DNA from: Diogma glabrata
Taxonomy: Eukaryota; Arthropoda; Insecta; Diptera; Cylindrotomidae
DNA: 64,000 nt
Assembly (NCBI GenBank): GCA_963693315.1
Contig: OY856186.1
Coordinates: forward strand, 307,795,061 to 307,859,060
Reading direction: 5' to 3'
In this document: positions 24,113 to 38,318 of the stretch, piece by piece
How the letters are laid out: every line of letters begins with the position of its first letter
Position numbering within the stretch: position 1 is the stretch's first letter
Position numbers and translations under genes: made by a program
The notes under the pieces: model-generated
The model's database searches: none
Seen by the model: only the letters and a program-made list of their open reading frames with translations
What the model was told of the DNA's origin: nothing

Positions 24113-24314
24113 GTGAAGGTGAAGGATACGTTCGCCGTGGAAAGGAATGGGAAGGTATTTATTAGTAAGAAATTGGGTTGTTACATTTATATAAACTTAT
24201 ATAACTATTTAATAATTGTTGTTACATTATCTATCTTATATAACTAACATTGTTATTAAAATTAAATCTATTTAATAATAATAATAAAAATAATAATAAA
24301 AATGCCAATATAAA

Positions 24315-25179
24315 TTAATTTTCAGAATCTAAACCCTTACTATCTACACATGAATCCCTAAAATCCCTTTTTCTGGAATAACGCGGATCAACAATTTCAG
24401 GAAGCAACCATTCGAAATAAAAATCCTTCAAGCGAGGATACATAACATTATCAAAAAAATCCCGATCGTACAATATTGTTTCAACAAACAAATATTGGTT
24501 CAACAGTTTTGGGTCCTGAATTTGCTGATGCGACGTACCCGTCCACACCCCAAATACACTATACTCTTTTTGGGAAATGTGGAGCTGTCCTTGTATTTGG
24601 TAGTAGTAAGGGTGCATTTTTTAAGGCCTAAAATTTTATTATTCGATTTATCGAAATTTAAATATTTAATTTTGCCGATTTGCAAAGCTTCAAAAACCGA
24701 CAAATTTGAAGCCGATTTAGGACACTTTACTTCTATAATACCGTTACTACCATCAATTACTCCGTCGGGAGAAGCTCCAAGAAAATAGGCCTTTTCATCA
24801 ATAAATAAACCACAGCTACTGATCTTTATTCCCAATTTAGCCTCGATGGCTTTTATGGCAAGATCTTCGTTCAACTTTCCATAAATCATGCTGTCAGTTG
24901 AAACTGTGGAGTATAATATTGGTTTGAGTTGAGATTGCAACTTTTTTGCTCTACATACTCTACCAAAATTTGATGCAGTGGTAACGTTTGCCTCAGATTT
25001 ACCTATCTGCTTGAAGAAGCTTGGCCTATTGTTTCTTTTTGGATATTGTGTCTCTCCTGTTGTTGTTCTTTCAACGTTTCTTTTATGGCGCGAGCTCGTT
25101 CATTGTAATCATCCTTGCTCATGTGCTCACAATATGTAAAATGATTGGAAATAATACATAACCGTCCAGCGAACACCAC
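24315..25179 (-). pseudogene. U17: YqaJ-fragment unit, copy of U11
   Basis: L1 and L4, with the ACCTATCTGC change and the GGGAAAGTATT change of U11. Confidence 0.86.
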
Positions 25180-25394
25180 GTGAAGGTGAAGGATACGTTC
25201 GCCGTGGAAAGGAATGGGAAAGTATTTATTAGTAAGAAATTGGGTTGTTACATTTATATAAACTTATATAACTATCTTATATAACTATTTAATAATTGTT
25301 GTTACATTATCTATCTTATATAACTAACATTGTTATTAAAATTAAATCTATTTAATAATAATAATAAAAATAATAATAAAAATGCCAATATAAA

Positions 25395-26260
25395 TTAATT
25401 TTCAGAATCTAAACCCTTACTATCTACACATGAATCCCTAAAATCCCTTTTTCTGGAATAACGCGGATCAACAATTTCAGGAAGCAACCATTCGAAATAA
25501 AAATCCTTCAAGCGAGGATACATAACATTATCAAAAAAATCCCGATCGTACAATATTGTTTCAACAAACAAATATTGGTTCAACAGTTTTGGGTCCTGAA
25601 TTTGCTGATGCGACGTACCCGTCCACACCCCAAATACACTATACTCTTTTTGGGAAATGTGGAGCTGTCCTTGTATTTGGTAGTAGTAAGGGTGCATTTT
25701 TTAAGGCCTAAAATTTTATTATTCGATTTATCGAAATTTAAATATTTAATTTTGCCGATTTGCAAAGCTTCAAAAACCGACAAATTTGAAACCGATTTAG
25801 GACACTTTACTTCTATAATACCGTTACTACCATCAATTACTCCGTCGGGAGAAGCTCCAAGAAAATAGGCCTTTTCATCAATAAATAAACCACAGCTACT
25901 GATCTTTATTCCCAATTTAGCCTCGATGGCTTTTATGGCAAGATCTTCGTTCAACTTTCCATAAATCATGCTGTCAGTTGAAACTGTGGAGTATAATATT
26001 GGTTTGAGTTGAGATTGCAACTTTTTTGCTCTACATACTCTACCAAAATTTGATGCAGTGAGTAACGTTTGCCTCAGATTTACCCATCTGCTTGAAGAAG
26101 CTTGGCCTATTGTTTCTTTTTGGATATTGTGTCTCTCCTGTTGTTGTTCTTTCAACGTTTCTTTTATGGCGCGAGCTCGTTCATTGTAATCATCCTTGCT
26201 CATGTGCTCACAATATGTAAAATGATTGGAAATAATACATAACCGTCCAGCGAACACCAC
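25395..26260 (-). pseudogene. U18: YqaJ-fragment unit, copy of U12
   Basis: L1 only, KSVSNL, ACTGTCTT spacer. Translation identical to U12. Confidence 0.87.
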
Positions 26261-26475
26261 GTGAAGGTGAAGGATACGTTCGCCGTGGAAAGGAATGGGA
26301 AGGTATTTATTAGTAAGAAATTGGGTTGTTACATTTATATAAACTTATATAACTGTCTTATATAACTATTTAATAATTGTTGTTACATTATCTATCTTAT
26401 ATAACTAACATTGTTATTAAAATTAAATCTATTTAATAATAATAATAAAAATAATAATAAAAATGCCAATATAAA

Positions 26476-27340
26476 TTAATTTTCAGAATCTAAACCCTTA
26501 CTATCTACACATGAATCCCTAAAATCCCTTTTTCTGGAATAACGCGGATCAACAATTTCAGGAAGCAACCATTCGAAATAAAAATCCTTCAAGCGAGGAT
26601 ACATAACATTATCAAAAAAATCCCGATCGTACAATATTGTTTCAACAAACAAATATTGGTTCAACAGTTTTGGGTCCTGAATTTGCTGATGCGACGTACC
26701 CGTCCACACCCCAAATACACTATACTCTTTTTGGGAAATGTGGAGCTGTCCTTGTATTTGGTAGTAGTAAGGGTGCATTTTTTAAGGCCTAAAATTTTAT
26801 TATTCGATTTATCGAAATTTAAATATTTAATTTTGCCGATTTGCAAAGCTTCAAATACCGACAAATTTGAAGCCGATTTAGGACACTTTACTTCTATAAT
26901 ACCGTTACTACCATCAATTACTCCGTCGGGAGAAGCTCCAAGAAAATAGGCCTTTTCATCAATAAATAAACCACAGCTACTGATCTTTATTCCCAATTTA
27001 GCCTCGATGGCTTTTATGGCAAGATCTTCGTTCAACTTTCCATAAATCATGCTGTCAGTTGAAACTGTGGAGTATAATATTGGTTTGAGTTGAGATTGCA
27101 ACTTTTTTGCTCTACATACTCTACCAAAATTTGATGCAGTGGTAACGTTTGCCTCAGATTTACCCATCTGCTTGAAGAAGCTTGGCCTATTGTTTCTTTT
27201 TGGATATTGTGTCTCTCCTGTTGTTGTTCTTTCAACGTTTCTTTTATGGCGCGAGCTCGTTCATTGTAATCATCCTTGCTCATGTGCTCACAATATGTAA
27301 AATGATTGGAAATAATACATAACCGTCCAGCGAACACCAC
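26476..27340 (-). pseudogene. U19: YqaJ-fragment unit interrupted by mariner 2, copy of U13
   Basis: L1 and L4, CAAATACC marker. The same 143-codon chimeric frame into mariner (27478-27047) as in U13. Confidence 0.87.
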
Positions 27341-27417
27341 GTGAAGGTGAAGGATACGTTCGCCGTGGAAAGGAATGGGAAGGTATTTATTAGTAAGAAA
27401 TTGGGTTGTTACATTTA

Positions 27418-28710
27418 CTAGGTCATTCAATAAGTCCGTAGGATGACACATAGATGGCGTTACTAGAATTTTTTCCATATGATTTTTATTTAGTACTAAC
27501 CTTCAAACGATACGTGTATAAATTTGACAGCAATCTGACTATTTATTCGTGAGTTATAGCATTTTGTGTGAAGCAACTTTTGTTTTTGAAAAAAAATGGA
27601 AAAAAGTGAATTTCGAATTTTAATAAAGCATTGCTTTTTGATGAACAAAAATACAGTGGAAACCAAACAAAGGCTTGATAAACATTATCCAAACTCTGCT
27701 CCATCGAGACAAATGGTAGAGAAGTGGATGGCTGAATTTAAATGTGGTCGTACCAGCACAAAAGATGCAGAGCGCAGTGGACGCCCAAATGAGGCTGTTA
27801 TTCCAGAAAACATAAAAAAAATCCACAAATTGGTTATGAACGATCGCAAATTGAAGGTGCACGAAATAGCTGACATTGTAAAGGTAGCAGATGGTAGTGT
27901 TTTTACCATTTTACATGAACATTTGGGTATGCGAAAGCTATGTGCAAATTTGTTGCCGCGTGAGCTCACAGTCGACCAAAAACAACAACGAATCGATGCT
28001 TCGGAGGAGTCTTTGGCACTGTTAAACCGCAATAAAAGGGAATTCTATCGTAGATATATGACAATGGATGAGACATGGCTTCATAATTACACACCAGAAT
28101 CCAAAAGACAGTCAGCTGAGTGGACAGCAGTCGACGAACCGAATCCAAAGCGAGCAAAGACGCAACAGTCGGCCGGTAAGGTGATGGCGTCTGTATTTTG
28201 GGATACGAACGGAATAATATTCATCGACTATCTCCAAAAAGGAACCACCATCAACAGCGAGTATTACTGTGAACTTTTGGATCGATTGAAGGCTGAAATC
28301 GCAAAGAAACGGCCACATTTGTTTTCAGAAAAAAGTGTTGTTTCACCAAGATAATGCACCGTGTCACAGATCGATGAAAACGATGGCAAAATTGAATGAA
28401 TTGAGCTTTGAATTGCTTACCCACCCACCATATTCTCCAGATTTAGCCCCCAGTGACTTTTTCCTGTTTTCAGATCTCAAGAGAATGCTTGCTGGAAAGA
28501 AAATTAAGTCCAATGATGAAGTAATCGCTGAAACTGAGGCCTATTTTGACGAGAAAGAGAAATCGTACTATAAAAGTGGTATAGAAAAGTTGGAAAATCG
28601 CTATACTCGTTGTATCGCCCTCGAAGGCAGCTATGTTGAATAAAAAAATCGAGTTTTGTCAAAATGTTGTTTTTTTCTTACTTATCCTACGGACTTATTG
28701 AACGACCTTA
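27418..28710 (+). mobile_element. mariner copy 2
   Basis: Same length, inverted repeats (27418-27444, 28684-28710), TA flanks and insertion site as copy 1, offset by exactly 8,382 bp. Its flanks are also the same, so it is a passenger of the segmental duplication. Confidence 0.96.
27596..28643 (+). pseudogene. mariner transposase, same frameshift (copy 2)
   Basis: Both frames translate identically to copy 1. The A-run break is at 28329-28334, the first frame ends at 28354 and the second runs to 28643. Confidence 0.94.
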
Positions 28711-28845
28711 TATATAAACTTATATAACTATCTTATATAACTATTTAATAATTGTTGTTACATTATCTATCTTATATAACTAACATTGTTATTAAAATTA
28801 AATCTATTTAATAATAATAAATAATAATAATAATAAATAATAATA

Positions 28846-29253
28846 AGCTCCAAGAAAATAGGCCTTTTCATCAATAAATAAACCACAGCTACTGATCTTT
28901 ATTCCCAATTTAGCCTCGATGGCTTTTATGGCAAGATCTTCGTTCAACTTTCCATAAATCATGCTGTCAGTTGAAACTGTGGAGTATAATATTGGTTTGA
29001 GTTGAGATTGCAACTTTTTTGCTCCACATACTCTACCAAAATTTGATGCAGTGAGTAACGTTTGCCTCAGATTTACCCATCTGCTTGAAGAAGCTTGGCC
29101 TATTGTTTCTTTTTGGATATTGTGTCTCTCCTGTTGTTGTTCTTTCAACGTTTCTTTTATGGCGCGAGCTCGTTCATTGTAATCATCCTTGCTCATGTGC
29201 TCACAATATGTAAAATGATTGGAAATAATACATAACCGTCCAGCGAACACCAC
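28846..29253 (-). pseudogene. P2: internally deleted YqaJ-fragment unit
   Basis: Same deletion junction and AAT expansion as P1, 8,382 bp further on. Confidence 0.87.
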
Positions 29254-29481
29254 GTGAAGGTGAAGGATACGTTCGCCGTGGAAAGGAATGGGAAGGTATT
29301 TATTAGTGAGAAATTGGGTTGTTACATTTATATAAACTTATATAACTATCTTATATAACTATCTTATATAACTATTTAATAATTGTTGTTACATTATCTA
29401 TCTTATATAACTAACATTGTTATTAAAATTAAATCTATTTAATAATAATAATAAAAATAATAATAAAAATGCCAATATAAA

Positions 29482-30332
29482 TTAATTTTCAGAATCTAAA
29501 CCCTTACTATCTAAACATGAATCCCTAAAATCCCTTTTTCTGGAATAACGCGGATCAACAATTTCAGGAAGCAACCATTCGAAATAAAAATCCTTCAAGC
29601 GAGGATACATAACATTATCAAAAAAATCCCGATCGTACAATATTGTTTCAACAAACAAATATTGGTTCAACAGTTTTGGGTCCTGAATTTGCTGATCCGA
29701 CGTACCCGTCCACACCCCAAATACACTATACTCTTTTTGGGAAATGTAAAGCTGTCCTTGTATTTGGTAGTAGTAAGGGTGCTTTTTTTAAGGCCTAAAA
29801 TTTTATAATTTAAATATTTAATTTTGCCGATTTGCAAAGCTTCAAAAACCGACAAATTTGAAGCCGATTTAGGACACTTTACTTCTATAATACCGTTACT
29901 ACCATCAATTACTCCGTCGGGAGAAGCTCCAAGAAAATAGGCCTTTTCATCAATAAATAAACCACAGCTACTGATCTTTATTCCCAATTTAGCCTCGATG
30001 GCTTTTATGGCAAGATCTTCGTTCAACTTTCCATAAATCATGCTGTCAGTTGAAACTGTGGAGTATAATATTGGTTTGAGTTGAGATTGCAACTTTTTTG
30101 TTCTACATACTCTACCAAAATTTGATGCAGTGAGTAACGTTTGCCTCAGATTTACCCATCTGCTTGAAGAAGCTTGGCCTATTGTTTCTTTTTGGATATT
30201 GTGTCTCTCCTGCTGTTGTTCTTTCAACGTTTCTTTTATGGCGCGAGCTCGTTCATTGTAATCATCCTTGCTCATGTGCTCACAATATGTAAAATGATTG
30301 GAAATAATACATAACCGTCCAGCGAACACCAC
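29482..30332 (-). pseudogene. U20: YqaJ-fragment unit, copy of U14
   Basis: L1 and the 15-bp in-frame deletion. The following spacer carries ATATATACTT, shared with U14 but not U27. Confidence 0.87.
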
Positions 30333-30550
30333 GTGAAGGTGAAGGATACGTTCGCCGTGGAAAGGAATGGGAAGGTATTTATTAGTAAGAAATTGGGTTG
30401 TTACATTTATATATACTTATATAACTATCTTATATAACTATTTAATAATTGTTGTTACATTATCTATCTTATATAACTAACATTGTTATTAAAATTAAAT
30501 CTATTTAAAAATTATAATAATAAAAATAATAATAAAAATGCCAATATAAA

Positions 30551-31415
30551 TTAATTTTCAGAATCTAAACCCTTACTATCTACACATGAATCCCTAAAAT
30601 CCCTTTTTCTGGAATAACGTGGATCAACAATTTCAGGAAGCAACCATTCGAAATAAAAATCCTTCAAGCGAGGATACATAACATTATCAAAAAAATCCCG
30701 ATCGTACAATATTGTTTCAACAAACAAATATTGGTTCAACAGTTTTGGGTCCTGAATTTGCTGATGCGACGTACCCGTCCACACCCCAAATACACTATAC
30801 TCTTTTTGGGAAATGTGGAGCTGTCCTTGTATTTGGTAGTAGTAAGGGTGCATTTTTTAAGGCCTAAAATTTTATTATTCGATTTATCGAAATTTAAATA
30901 TTTAATTTTGCCGATTTGCAAAGCTTCAAAAACCGACAAATTTGAAACCGATTTAGGACACTTTACTTCTATAATACCGTTACTACCATCAATTACTCCG
31001 TCGGGAGAAGCTCCAAGAAAATAGGCCTTTTCATCAATAAATAAACCACAGCTACTGATCTTTATTCCCAATTTAGCCTCGATGGCTTTTATGGCAAGAT
31101 CTTCGTTCAACTTTCCATAAATCATGCTGTCAGTTGAAACTGTGGAGTATAATATTGGTTTGAGTTGAGATTGCAACTTTTTTGCTCTACATACTCTACC
31201 AAAATTTGATGCAGTGGTAACGTTTGCCTCAGATTTACCCATCTGCTTGAAGAAGCTTGGCCTATTGTTTCTTTTTGGATATTGTGTCTCTCCTGTTGTT
31301 GTTCTTTCAACGTTTCTTTTATGGCGCGAGCTCGTTCATTGTAATCATCCTTGCTCATGTGCTCACAATATGTAAAATGATTGGAAATAATACATAACCG
31401 TCCAGCGAACACCAC
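30551..31415 (-). pseudogene. U21: YqaJ-fragment unit
   Basis: L1 and L4, KSVSNL, AACGTGGATC marker at the C-terminal end (30617). Source type for the first half of U15 and U28. Confidence 0.87.
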
Positions 31416-31630
31416 GTGAAGGTGAAGGATACGTTCGCCGTGGAAAGGAATGGGAAGGTATTTATTAGTAAGAAATTGGGTTGTTACATTTATATAAACT
31501 TATATAACTATCTTATATAACTATTTAATAATTGTTGTTACATTATCTATCTTATATAACTAACATTGTTATTAAAATTAAATCTATTTAATAATAATAA
31601 TAAAAATAATAATAAAAATGCCAATATAAA

Positions 31631-32496
31631 TTAATTTTCAGAATCTAAACCCTTACTATCTACATATGAATCCCTAAAATCCCTTTTTCTGGAATAACGC
31701 GGATCAACAATTTCAGGAAGCAACCATTCGAAATAAAAATCCTTCAAGCGAGGATACATAACATTATCAAAAAAATCCCGATCGTACAATATTGTTTCAA
31801 CAAACAAATATTGGTTCAACAGTTTTGGGTCCTGAATTTGCTGATGCGACGTACCCGTCCACACCCCAAATACACTATACTCTTTTTGGGAAATGTGGAG
31901 CTGTCCTTGTATTTGGTAGTAGTAAGGGTGCATTTTTTAAGGCCTAAAATTTTATTATTCGATTTATCGAAATTTAAATATTTAATTTTGCCGATTTGCA
32001 AAGCTTCAAAAACCGACAAATTTGAAACCGATTTAGGACACTTTACTTCTATAATACCGTTACTACCATCAATTACTCCGTCGGGAGAAGCTCCAAGAAA
32101 ATAGGCCTTTTCATCAATAAATAAACCACAGCTACTGATCTTTATTCCCAATTTAGCCTCGATGGCTTTTATGGCAAGATCTTCGTTCAACTTTCCATAA
32201 ATCATGCTGTCAGTTGAAACTGTGGAGTATAATATTGGTTTGAGTTGAGATTGCAACTTTTTTGCTCCACATACTCTACCAAAATTTGATGCAGTGAGTA
32301 ACGTTTGCCTCAGATTTACCCATCTGCTTGAAGAAGCTTGGCCTATTGTTTCTTTTTGGATATTGTGTCTCTCCTGTTGTTGTTCTTTCAACGTTTCTTT
32401 TATGGCGCGAGCTCGTTCATTGTAATCATCCTTGCTCATGTGCTCACAATATGTAAAATGATTGGAAATAATACATAACCGTCCAGCGAACACCAC
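31631..32496 (-). pseudogene. U22: YqaJ-fragment unit
   Basis: L1 only. Private SYVDSK (TACATATG), KSVSNL, VCGAKKL, and GTGTAAAGG just upstream, shared with U28. The AAT microsatellite in the following spacer is shortened. Confidence 0.87.
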
Positions 32497-32699
32497 GTGA
32501 AGGTGAAGGATACGTTCGCCGTGTAAAGGAATGGGAAGGTATTTATTAGTAAGAAATTGGGTTGTTACATTTATATAAACTTATATAACTATCTTATATA
32601 ACTATTTAATAATTGTTGTTACATTATCTATCTTATATAACTAACATTGTTATTAAAATTAAATCTATTTAATAATAATAATAAAAATGCCAATATAAA

Positions 32700-33564
32700 T
32701 TAATTTTCAGAATCTAAACCCTTACTATCTACACATGAATCCCTAAAATCCCTTTTTCTGGAATAACGCGGATCAACAATTTCAGGAAGCAACCATTCGG
32801 AATAAAAATCCTTCAAGCGAGGATACATAAAATTATCCAAAAAATCCCGATCGTACAATATTGTTTCAACAAACAAATATTGGTTCAACAGTTTTGGGTC
32901 CTGAATTTGCTGATGCGACGTACCCGTCCACACCCCAAATACACTATACTCTTTTTGGGAAATGTGGAGCTGTCCTTGTATTTGGTAGTAGTAAGGGTGC
33001 ATTTTTTAAGGCCTAAAATTTTATTATTCGATTTATCGAAATTTAAATATTTAATTTTGCCGATTTGCAAAGCTTCAAAAACCGACAAATTTGAAGCCGA
33101 TTTAGGACACTTTACTTCTATAATACCGTTACTACCATCAATTACTCCGTCGGGAGAAGCTCCAAGAAAATAGGCCTTTTCATCAATAAATAAACCACAG
33201 CTACTGATCTTTATTCCCAATTTAGCCTCGATGGCTTTTATGGCAAGATCTTCGTTCAACTTTCCATAAATCATGCTGTCAGTTGAAACTGTGGAGTATA
33301 ATATTGGTTTGAGTTGAGATTGCAACTTTTTTGCTCTACATACTCTACCAAAATTTGATGCAGTGGTAACGTTTGCCTCAGATTTACCCATCTGCTTGAA
33401 GAAGCTTGGCCTATTGTTTCTTTTTGGATATTGTGTCTCTCCTGTTGTTGTTCTTTCAACGTTTCTTTCATGGCGCGAGCTCGTTCATTGTAATCATCCT
33501 TGCTCATGTGCTCACAATATGTAAAATGATTAGAAATAATACATAACCGTCCAGCGAACACCAC
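32700..33564 (-). pseudogene. U23: YqaJ-fragment unit
   Basis: L1 and L4. FLDNFMYP, FYSEWLL and MKETL. First unit of the second four-unit block. Confidence 0.87.
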
Positions 33565-33779
33565 GTGAAGGTGAAGGATACGTTCGCCGTGGAAAGGAAT
33601 GGGAAGGTATTTATTAGTAAGAAATTGGGTTGTTACATTTATATAAACTTATATAACTATCTTATATAACTATTTAATAATTGTTGTTACATTATCTATC
33701 TTATATAACTAACATTGTTATTAAAATTAAATCTATTTAATAATAATAATAAAAATAATAATAAAAATGCCAATATAAA

Positions 33780-34653
33780 TTAATTTTCAGAATCTAAACC
33801 CTTACTATCTACACATGAATCCCTAAAATCCCTTTTTCTGGAATAACGCGGATCAACAATTTCAGGAAGCAACCATTCGAAATATTCGAAATAAAAATCC
33901 TTCAAGCGAGGATACATAAAATTATCAAAAAAATCCCGATCGTACAATATTGTTTCAACAAACAAATATTGGTTCAACAGTTTTGGGTCCTGAATTTGCT
34001 GATGCGACGTACCCGTCCACACCCCAAATACACTATACTCTTTTTGGGAAATGTGGAGCTGTCCTTGTATTTGGTAGTAGTAAGGGTGCATTTTTTAAGG
34101 CCTAAAATTTTATTATTCGATTTATCGAAATTTAAATATTTAATTTTGCCGATTTGCAGAGCTTCAAAAACCGACAAATTTGAAGCCGATTTAGGACACT
34201 TTACTTCTATAATACCGTTACTACCATCAATTACTCCGTCGGGAGAAGCTCCAAGAAAATAGGCCTTTTCATCAATAAATAAACCACAGCTACTGATCTT
34301 TATTCCCAATTTAGCCTCGATGGCTTTTATGGCAAGATCTTCGTTCAACTTTCCATAAATCATGCTGTCAGTTGAAACTGTGGAGTATAATATTGGTTTG
34401 AGTTGAGATTGCAACTTTTTTGCTCTACATACTCTACCAAAATTTGATGCAGTGGTAACGTTTGCCTCAGATTTACCCATCTGCTTGAAGAAGCTTGGCC
34501 TATTGTTTCTTTTTGGATATTGTGTCTCTCCTGTTGTTGTTCTTTCAACGTTTCTTTTATGGCGCGAGCTCGTTCATTGTAATCATCCTTGCTCATGTGC
34601 TCACAATATGTAAAATGATTGGAAATAATACATAACCGTCCAGCGAACACCAC
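33780..34653 (-). pseudogene. U24: YqaJ-fragment unit with 9-bp insertion
   Basis: L1 and L4. FEYFEW insertion as in U3; silent GCAGAGC marker (34157) shared with U30 and U43; TAGTGAG in the spacer. Confidence 0.87.
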
Positions 34654-34868
34654 GTGAAGGTGAAGGATACGTTCGCCGTGGAAAGGAATGGGAAGATATT
34701 TATTAGTGAGAAATTGGGTTGTTACATTTATATAAACTTATATAACTATCTTATATAACTATTTAATAATTGTTGTTACATTATCTATCTTATATAACTA
34801 ACATTGTTATTAAAATTAAATCTATTTAATAATAATAATAAAAATAATAATAAAAATGCCAATATAAA

Positions 34869-35734
34869 TTAATTTTCAGAATCTAAACCCTTACTATCTA
34901 CACATGAATCCCTAAAATCCCTTTTTCTGGAATAACGCGGATCAACAATTTCAGGAAGCAACCATTCGAAATAAAAATCCTTCAAGCGAGGATACATAAC
35001 ATTATCAAAAAAATCCCGATCGTACAATATTGTTTCAACAAACAAATATTGGTTCAACAGTTTTGGGTCCTGAATTTGCTGATCCGACGTACCCGTCCAC
35101 ACCCCAAATACACTATACTCTTTTTGGGAAATGTGGAGCTGTCCTTGTATTTGGTAGTAGTAAGGGTGCTTTTTTTAAGGCCTAAACTTTTATTATTCGA
35201 TTTATCGAAATTTAAATATTTAATTTTGCCGATTTGCAAAGCTTCAAAAACCGACAAATTTGAAGCCGATTTAGGACACTTTACTTCTATAATACCGTTA
35301 CTACCATCAATTACTCCGTCGGGAGAAGCTCCAAGAAAATAGGCCTTTTCATCAATAAATAAACCACAGCTACTGATCTTTATTCCCAATTTAGCCTCGA
35401 TGGCTTTTATGGCAAGATCTTCGTTCAACTTTCCATAAATCATGCTGTCAGTTGAAACTGTGGAGTATAATATTGGTTTGAGTTGAGATTGCAACTTTTT
35501 TGCTCCACATACTCTACCAAAATTTGATGCAGTGAGTAACGTTTGCCTCAGATTTACCCATCTGCTTGAAGAAGCTTGGCCTATTGTTTCTTTTTGGATA
35601 TTGTGTCTCTCCTGTTGTTGTTCTTTCAACGTTTCTTTTATGGCGCGAGCTCGTTCATTGTAATCATCCTTGCTCATGTGCTCACAATATGTAAAATGAT
35701 TGGAAATAATACATAACCGTCCAGCGAACACCAC
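34869..35734 (-). pseudogene. U25: YqaJ-fragment unit
   Basis: L1 only. KSLGLKK and VCGAKKL with the normal CIISN. Same subtype as U31, U44 and U47. Confidence 0.87.
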
Positions 35735-35949
35735 GTGAAGGTGAAGGATACGTTCGCCGTGGAAAGGAATGGGAAGGTATTTATTAGTAAGAAATTGGGT
35801 TGTTACATTTATATAAACTTATATAACTATCTTATATAACTATTTAATAATTGTTGTTACATTATCTATCTTATATAACTAACATTGTTATTAAAATTAA
35901 ATCTATTTAATAATAATAATAAAAATAATAATAAAAATGCCAATATAAA

Positions 35950-36813
35950 TTAATTTTCAGAATCTAAACCCTTACTATCTACACATGAATCCCTAAAATC
36001 CCTTTTTCTGGAATAACGCGGATCAACAATTTCAGGAAGCAACCATTCGAAATAAAAATCCTTCAAGCGAGGATACATAAAATTATCAAAAAATCCCGAT
36101 CGTACAATATTGTTTCAACAAACAAATATTGGTTCAACAGTTTTGGGTCCTGAATTTGCTGATGCGACGTACCCGTCCACACCCCAAATACACTATACTC
36201 TTTTTGGGAAATGTGGAGCTGTCCTTGTATTTGGTAGTAGTAAGGGTGCATTTTTTAAGGCCTAAAATTTTATTATTCGATTTATCGAAATTTAAATATT
36301 TAATTTTGCCGATTTGCAAAGCTTCAAATACCGACAAATTTGAAGCCGATTTAGGACACTTTACTTCTATAATACCGTTACTACCATCAATTACTCCGTC
36401 GGGAGAAGCTCCAAGAAAATAGGCCTTTTCATCAATAAATAAACCACAGCCACTGATCTTTATTCCCAATTTAGCCTCGATGGCTTTTATGGCAAGATCT
36501 TCGTTCAACTTTCCATAAATCATGCTGTCAGTTGAAACTGTGGAGTATAATATTGGTTTGAGTTGAGATTGCAACTTTTTTGCTCTACATACTCTACCAA
36601 AATTTGATACAGTGGTAACATTTGCCTCAGATTTACCCATCTGCTTGAAGAAGCTTGGCCTATTGTTTCTTTTTGGATATTGTGTCTCTCCTGTTGTTGT
36701 TCTTTTAACGTTTCTTTTATGGCGCGAGCTCGTTCATTGTAATCATCCTTGCTCATGTGCTCACAATATGTAAAATGATTGGAAATAATACATAACCGTC
36801 CAGCGAACACCAC
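35950..36813 (-). pseudogene. U26: YqaJ-fragment unit interrupted by mariner 3
   Basis: L1, L3 and L4. KISGCG and TVSNF changes match U32, U45 and U48, which carry no mariner, and differ from the other mariner-bearing units U13 and U19. Private TTCTTTTAACG (36700). Confidence 0.87.
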
Positions 36814-36890
36814 GTGAAGGTGAAGGATACGTTCGCCGTGGAAAGGAATGGGAAGGTATTTATTAGTAAGAAATTGGGTTGTTACATTTA

Positions 36891-38183
36891 CTAGGTCATT
36901 CAATAAGTCCGTAGGATGACACATAGATGGCGTTACTAGAATTTTTTCCATATGATTTTTATTTAGTACTAACCTTCAAACGATACGTGTATAAATTTGA
37001 CAGCAATCTGACTATTTATTCGTGAGTTATAGCATTTTGTGTGAAGCAACTTTTGTTTTTGAAAAAAAATGGAAAAAAGTGAATTTCGAATTTTAATAAA
37101 GCATTGCTTTTTGATGAACAAAAATACAGTGGAAACCAAACAAAGGCTTGATAAACATTATCCAAACTCTGCTCCATCGAGACAAATGGTAGAGAAGTGG
37201 ATGGCTGAATTTAAATGTGGTCGTACCAGCACAAAAGATGCAGAGCGCAGTGGACGCCCAAATGAGGCTGTTATTCCAGAAAACATAAAAAAAATCCACA
37301 AATTGGTTATGAACGATCGCAAATTGAAGGTGCACGAAATAGCTGACATTGTAAAGGTAGCAGATGGTAGTGTTTTTACCATTTTACATGAACATTTGGG
37401 TATGCGAAAGCTATGTGCAAATTTGTTGCCGCGTGAGCTCACAGTCGACCAAAAACAACAACGAATCGATGCTTCGGAGGAGTCTTTGGCACTGTTAAAC
37501 CGCAATAAAAGGGAATTCTATCGTAGATATATGACAATGGATGAGACATGGCTTCATAATTACACACCAGAATCCAAAAGACAGTCAGCTGAGTGGACAG
37601 CAGTCGACGAACCGAATCCAAAGCGAGCAAAGACGCAACAGTCGGCCGGTAAGGTGATGGCGTCTGTATTTTGGGATACGAACGGAATAATATTCATCGA
37701 CTATCTCCAAAAAGGAACCACCATCAACAGCGAGTATTACTGTGAACTTTTGGATCGATTGAAGGCTGAAATCGCAAAGAAACGGCCACATTTGTTTTCA
37801 GAAAAAAGTGTTGTTTCACCAAGATAATGCACCGTGTCACAGATCGATGAAAACGATGGCAAAATTGAATGAATTGAGCTTTGAATTGCTTACCCACCCA
37901 CCATATTCTCCAGATTTAGCCCCCAGTGACTTTTTCCTGTTTTCAGATCTCAAGAGAATGCTTGCTGGAAAGAAAATTAAGTCCAATGATGAAGTAATCG
38001 CTGAAACTGAGGCCTATTTTGACGAGAAAGAGAAATCGTACTATAAAAGTGGTATAGAAAAGTTGGAAAATCGCTATACTCGTTGTATCGCCCTCGAAGG
38101 CAGCTATGTTGAATAAAAAAATCGAGTTTTGTCAAAATGTTGTTTTTTTCTTACTTATCCTACGGACTTATTGAACGACCTTA
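36891..38183 (+). mobile_element. mariner copy 3
   Basis: Inverted repeats 36891-36917 and 38157-38183, same TA site in the unit spacer. The right flank (P3, U27) matches copies 1 and 2, but the left flank (U26) belongs to a different unit subtype. Confidence 0.96.
37069..38116 (+). pseudogene. mariner transposase, same frameshift (copy 3)
   Basis: Translations identical to copies 1 and 2. The A-run break is at 37802-37807, the first frame ends at 37827 and the second at 38116. Confidence 0.94.
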
Positions 38184-38318
38184 TATATAAACTTATATAA
38201 CTATCTTATATAACTATTTAATAATTGTTGTTACATTATCTATCTTATATAACTAACATTGTTATTAAAATTAAATCTATTTAATAATAATAAATAATAA
38301 TAATAATAAATAATAATA

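Larger units (their letters stand above)
22841..31222. repeat. 8,382-bp segmental duplication, right copy
   Basis: Covers the end of U15, U16-U19, mariner 2, P2, U20 and the first part of U21. Directly tandem with the left copy. Confidence 0.9.
32700..36890 (-). repeat. Four-unit higher-order block, copy 2 (U23-U26)
   Basis: Same subtype order as copy 1. The fourth unit ends in mariner 3. Confidence 0.8.
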
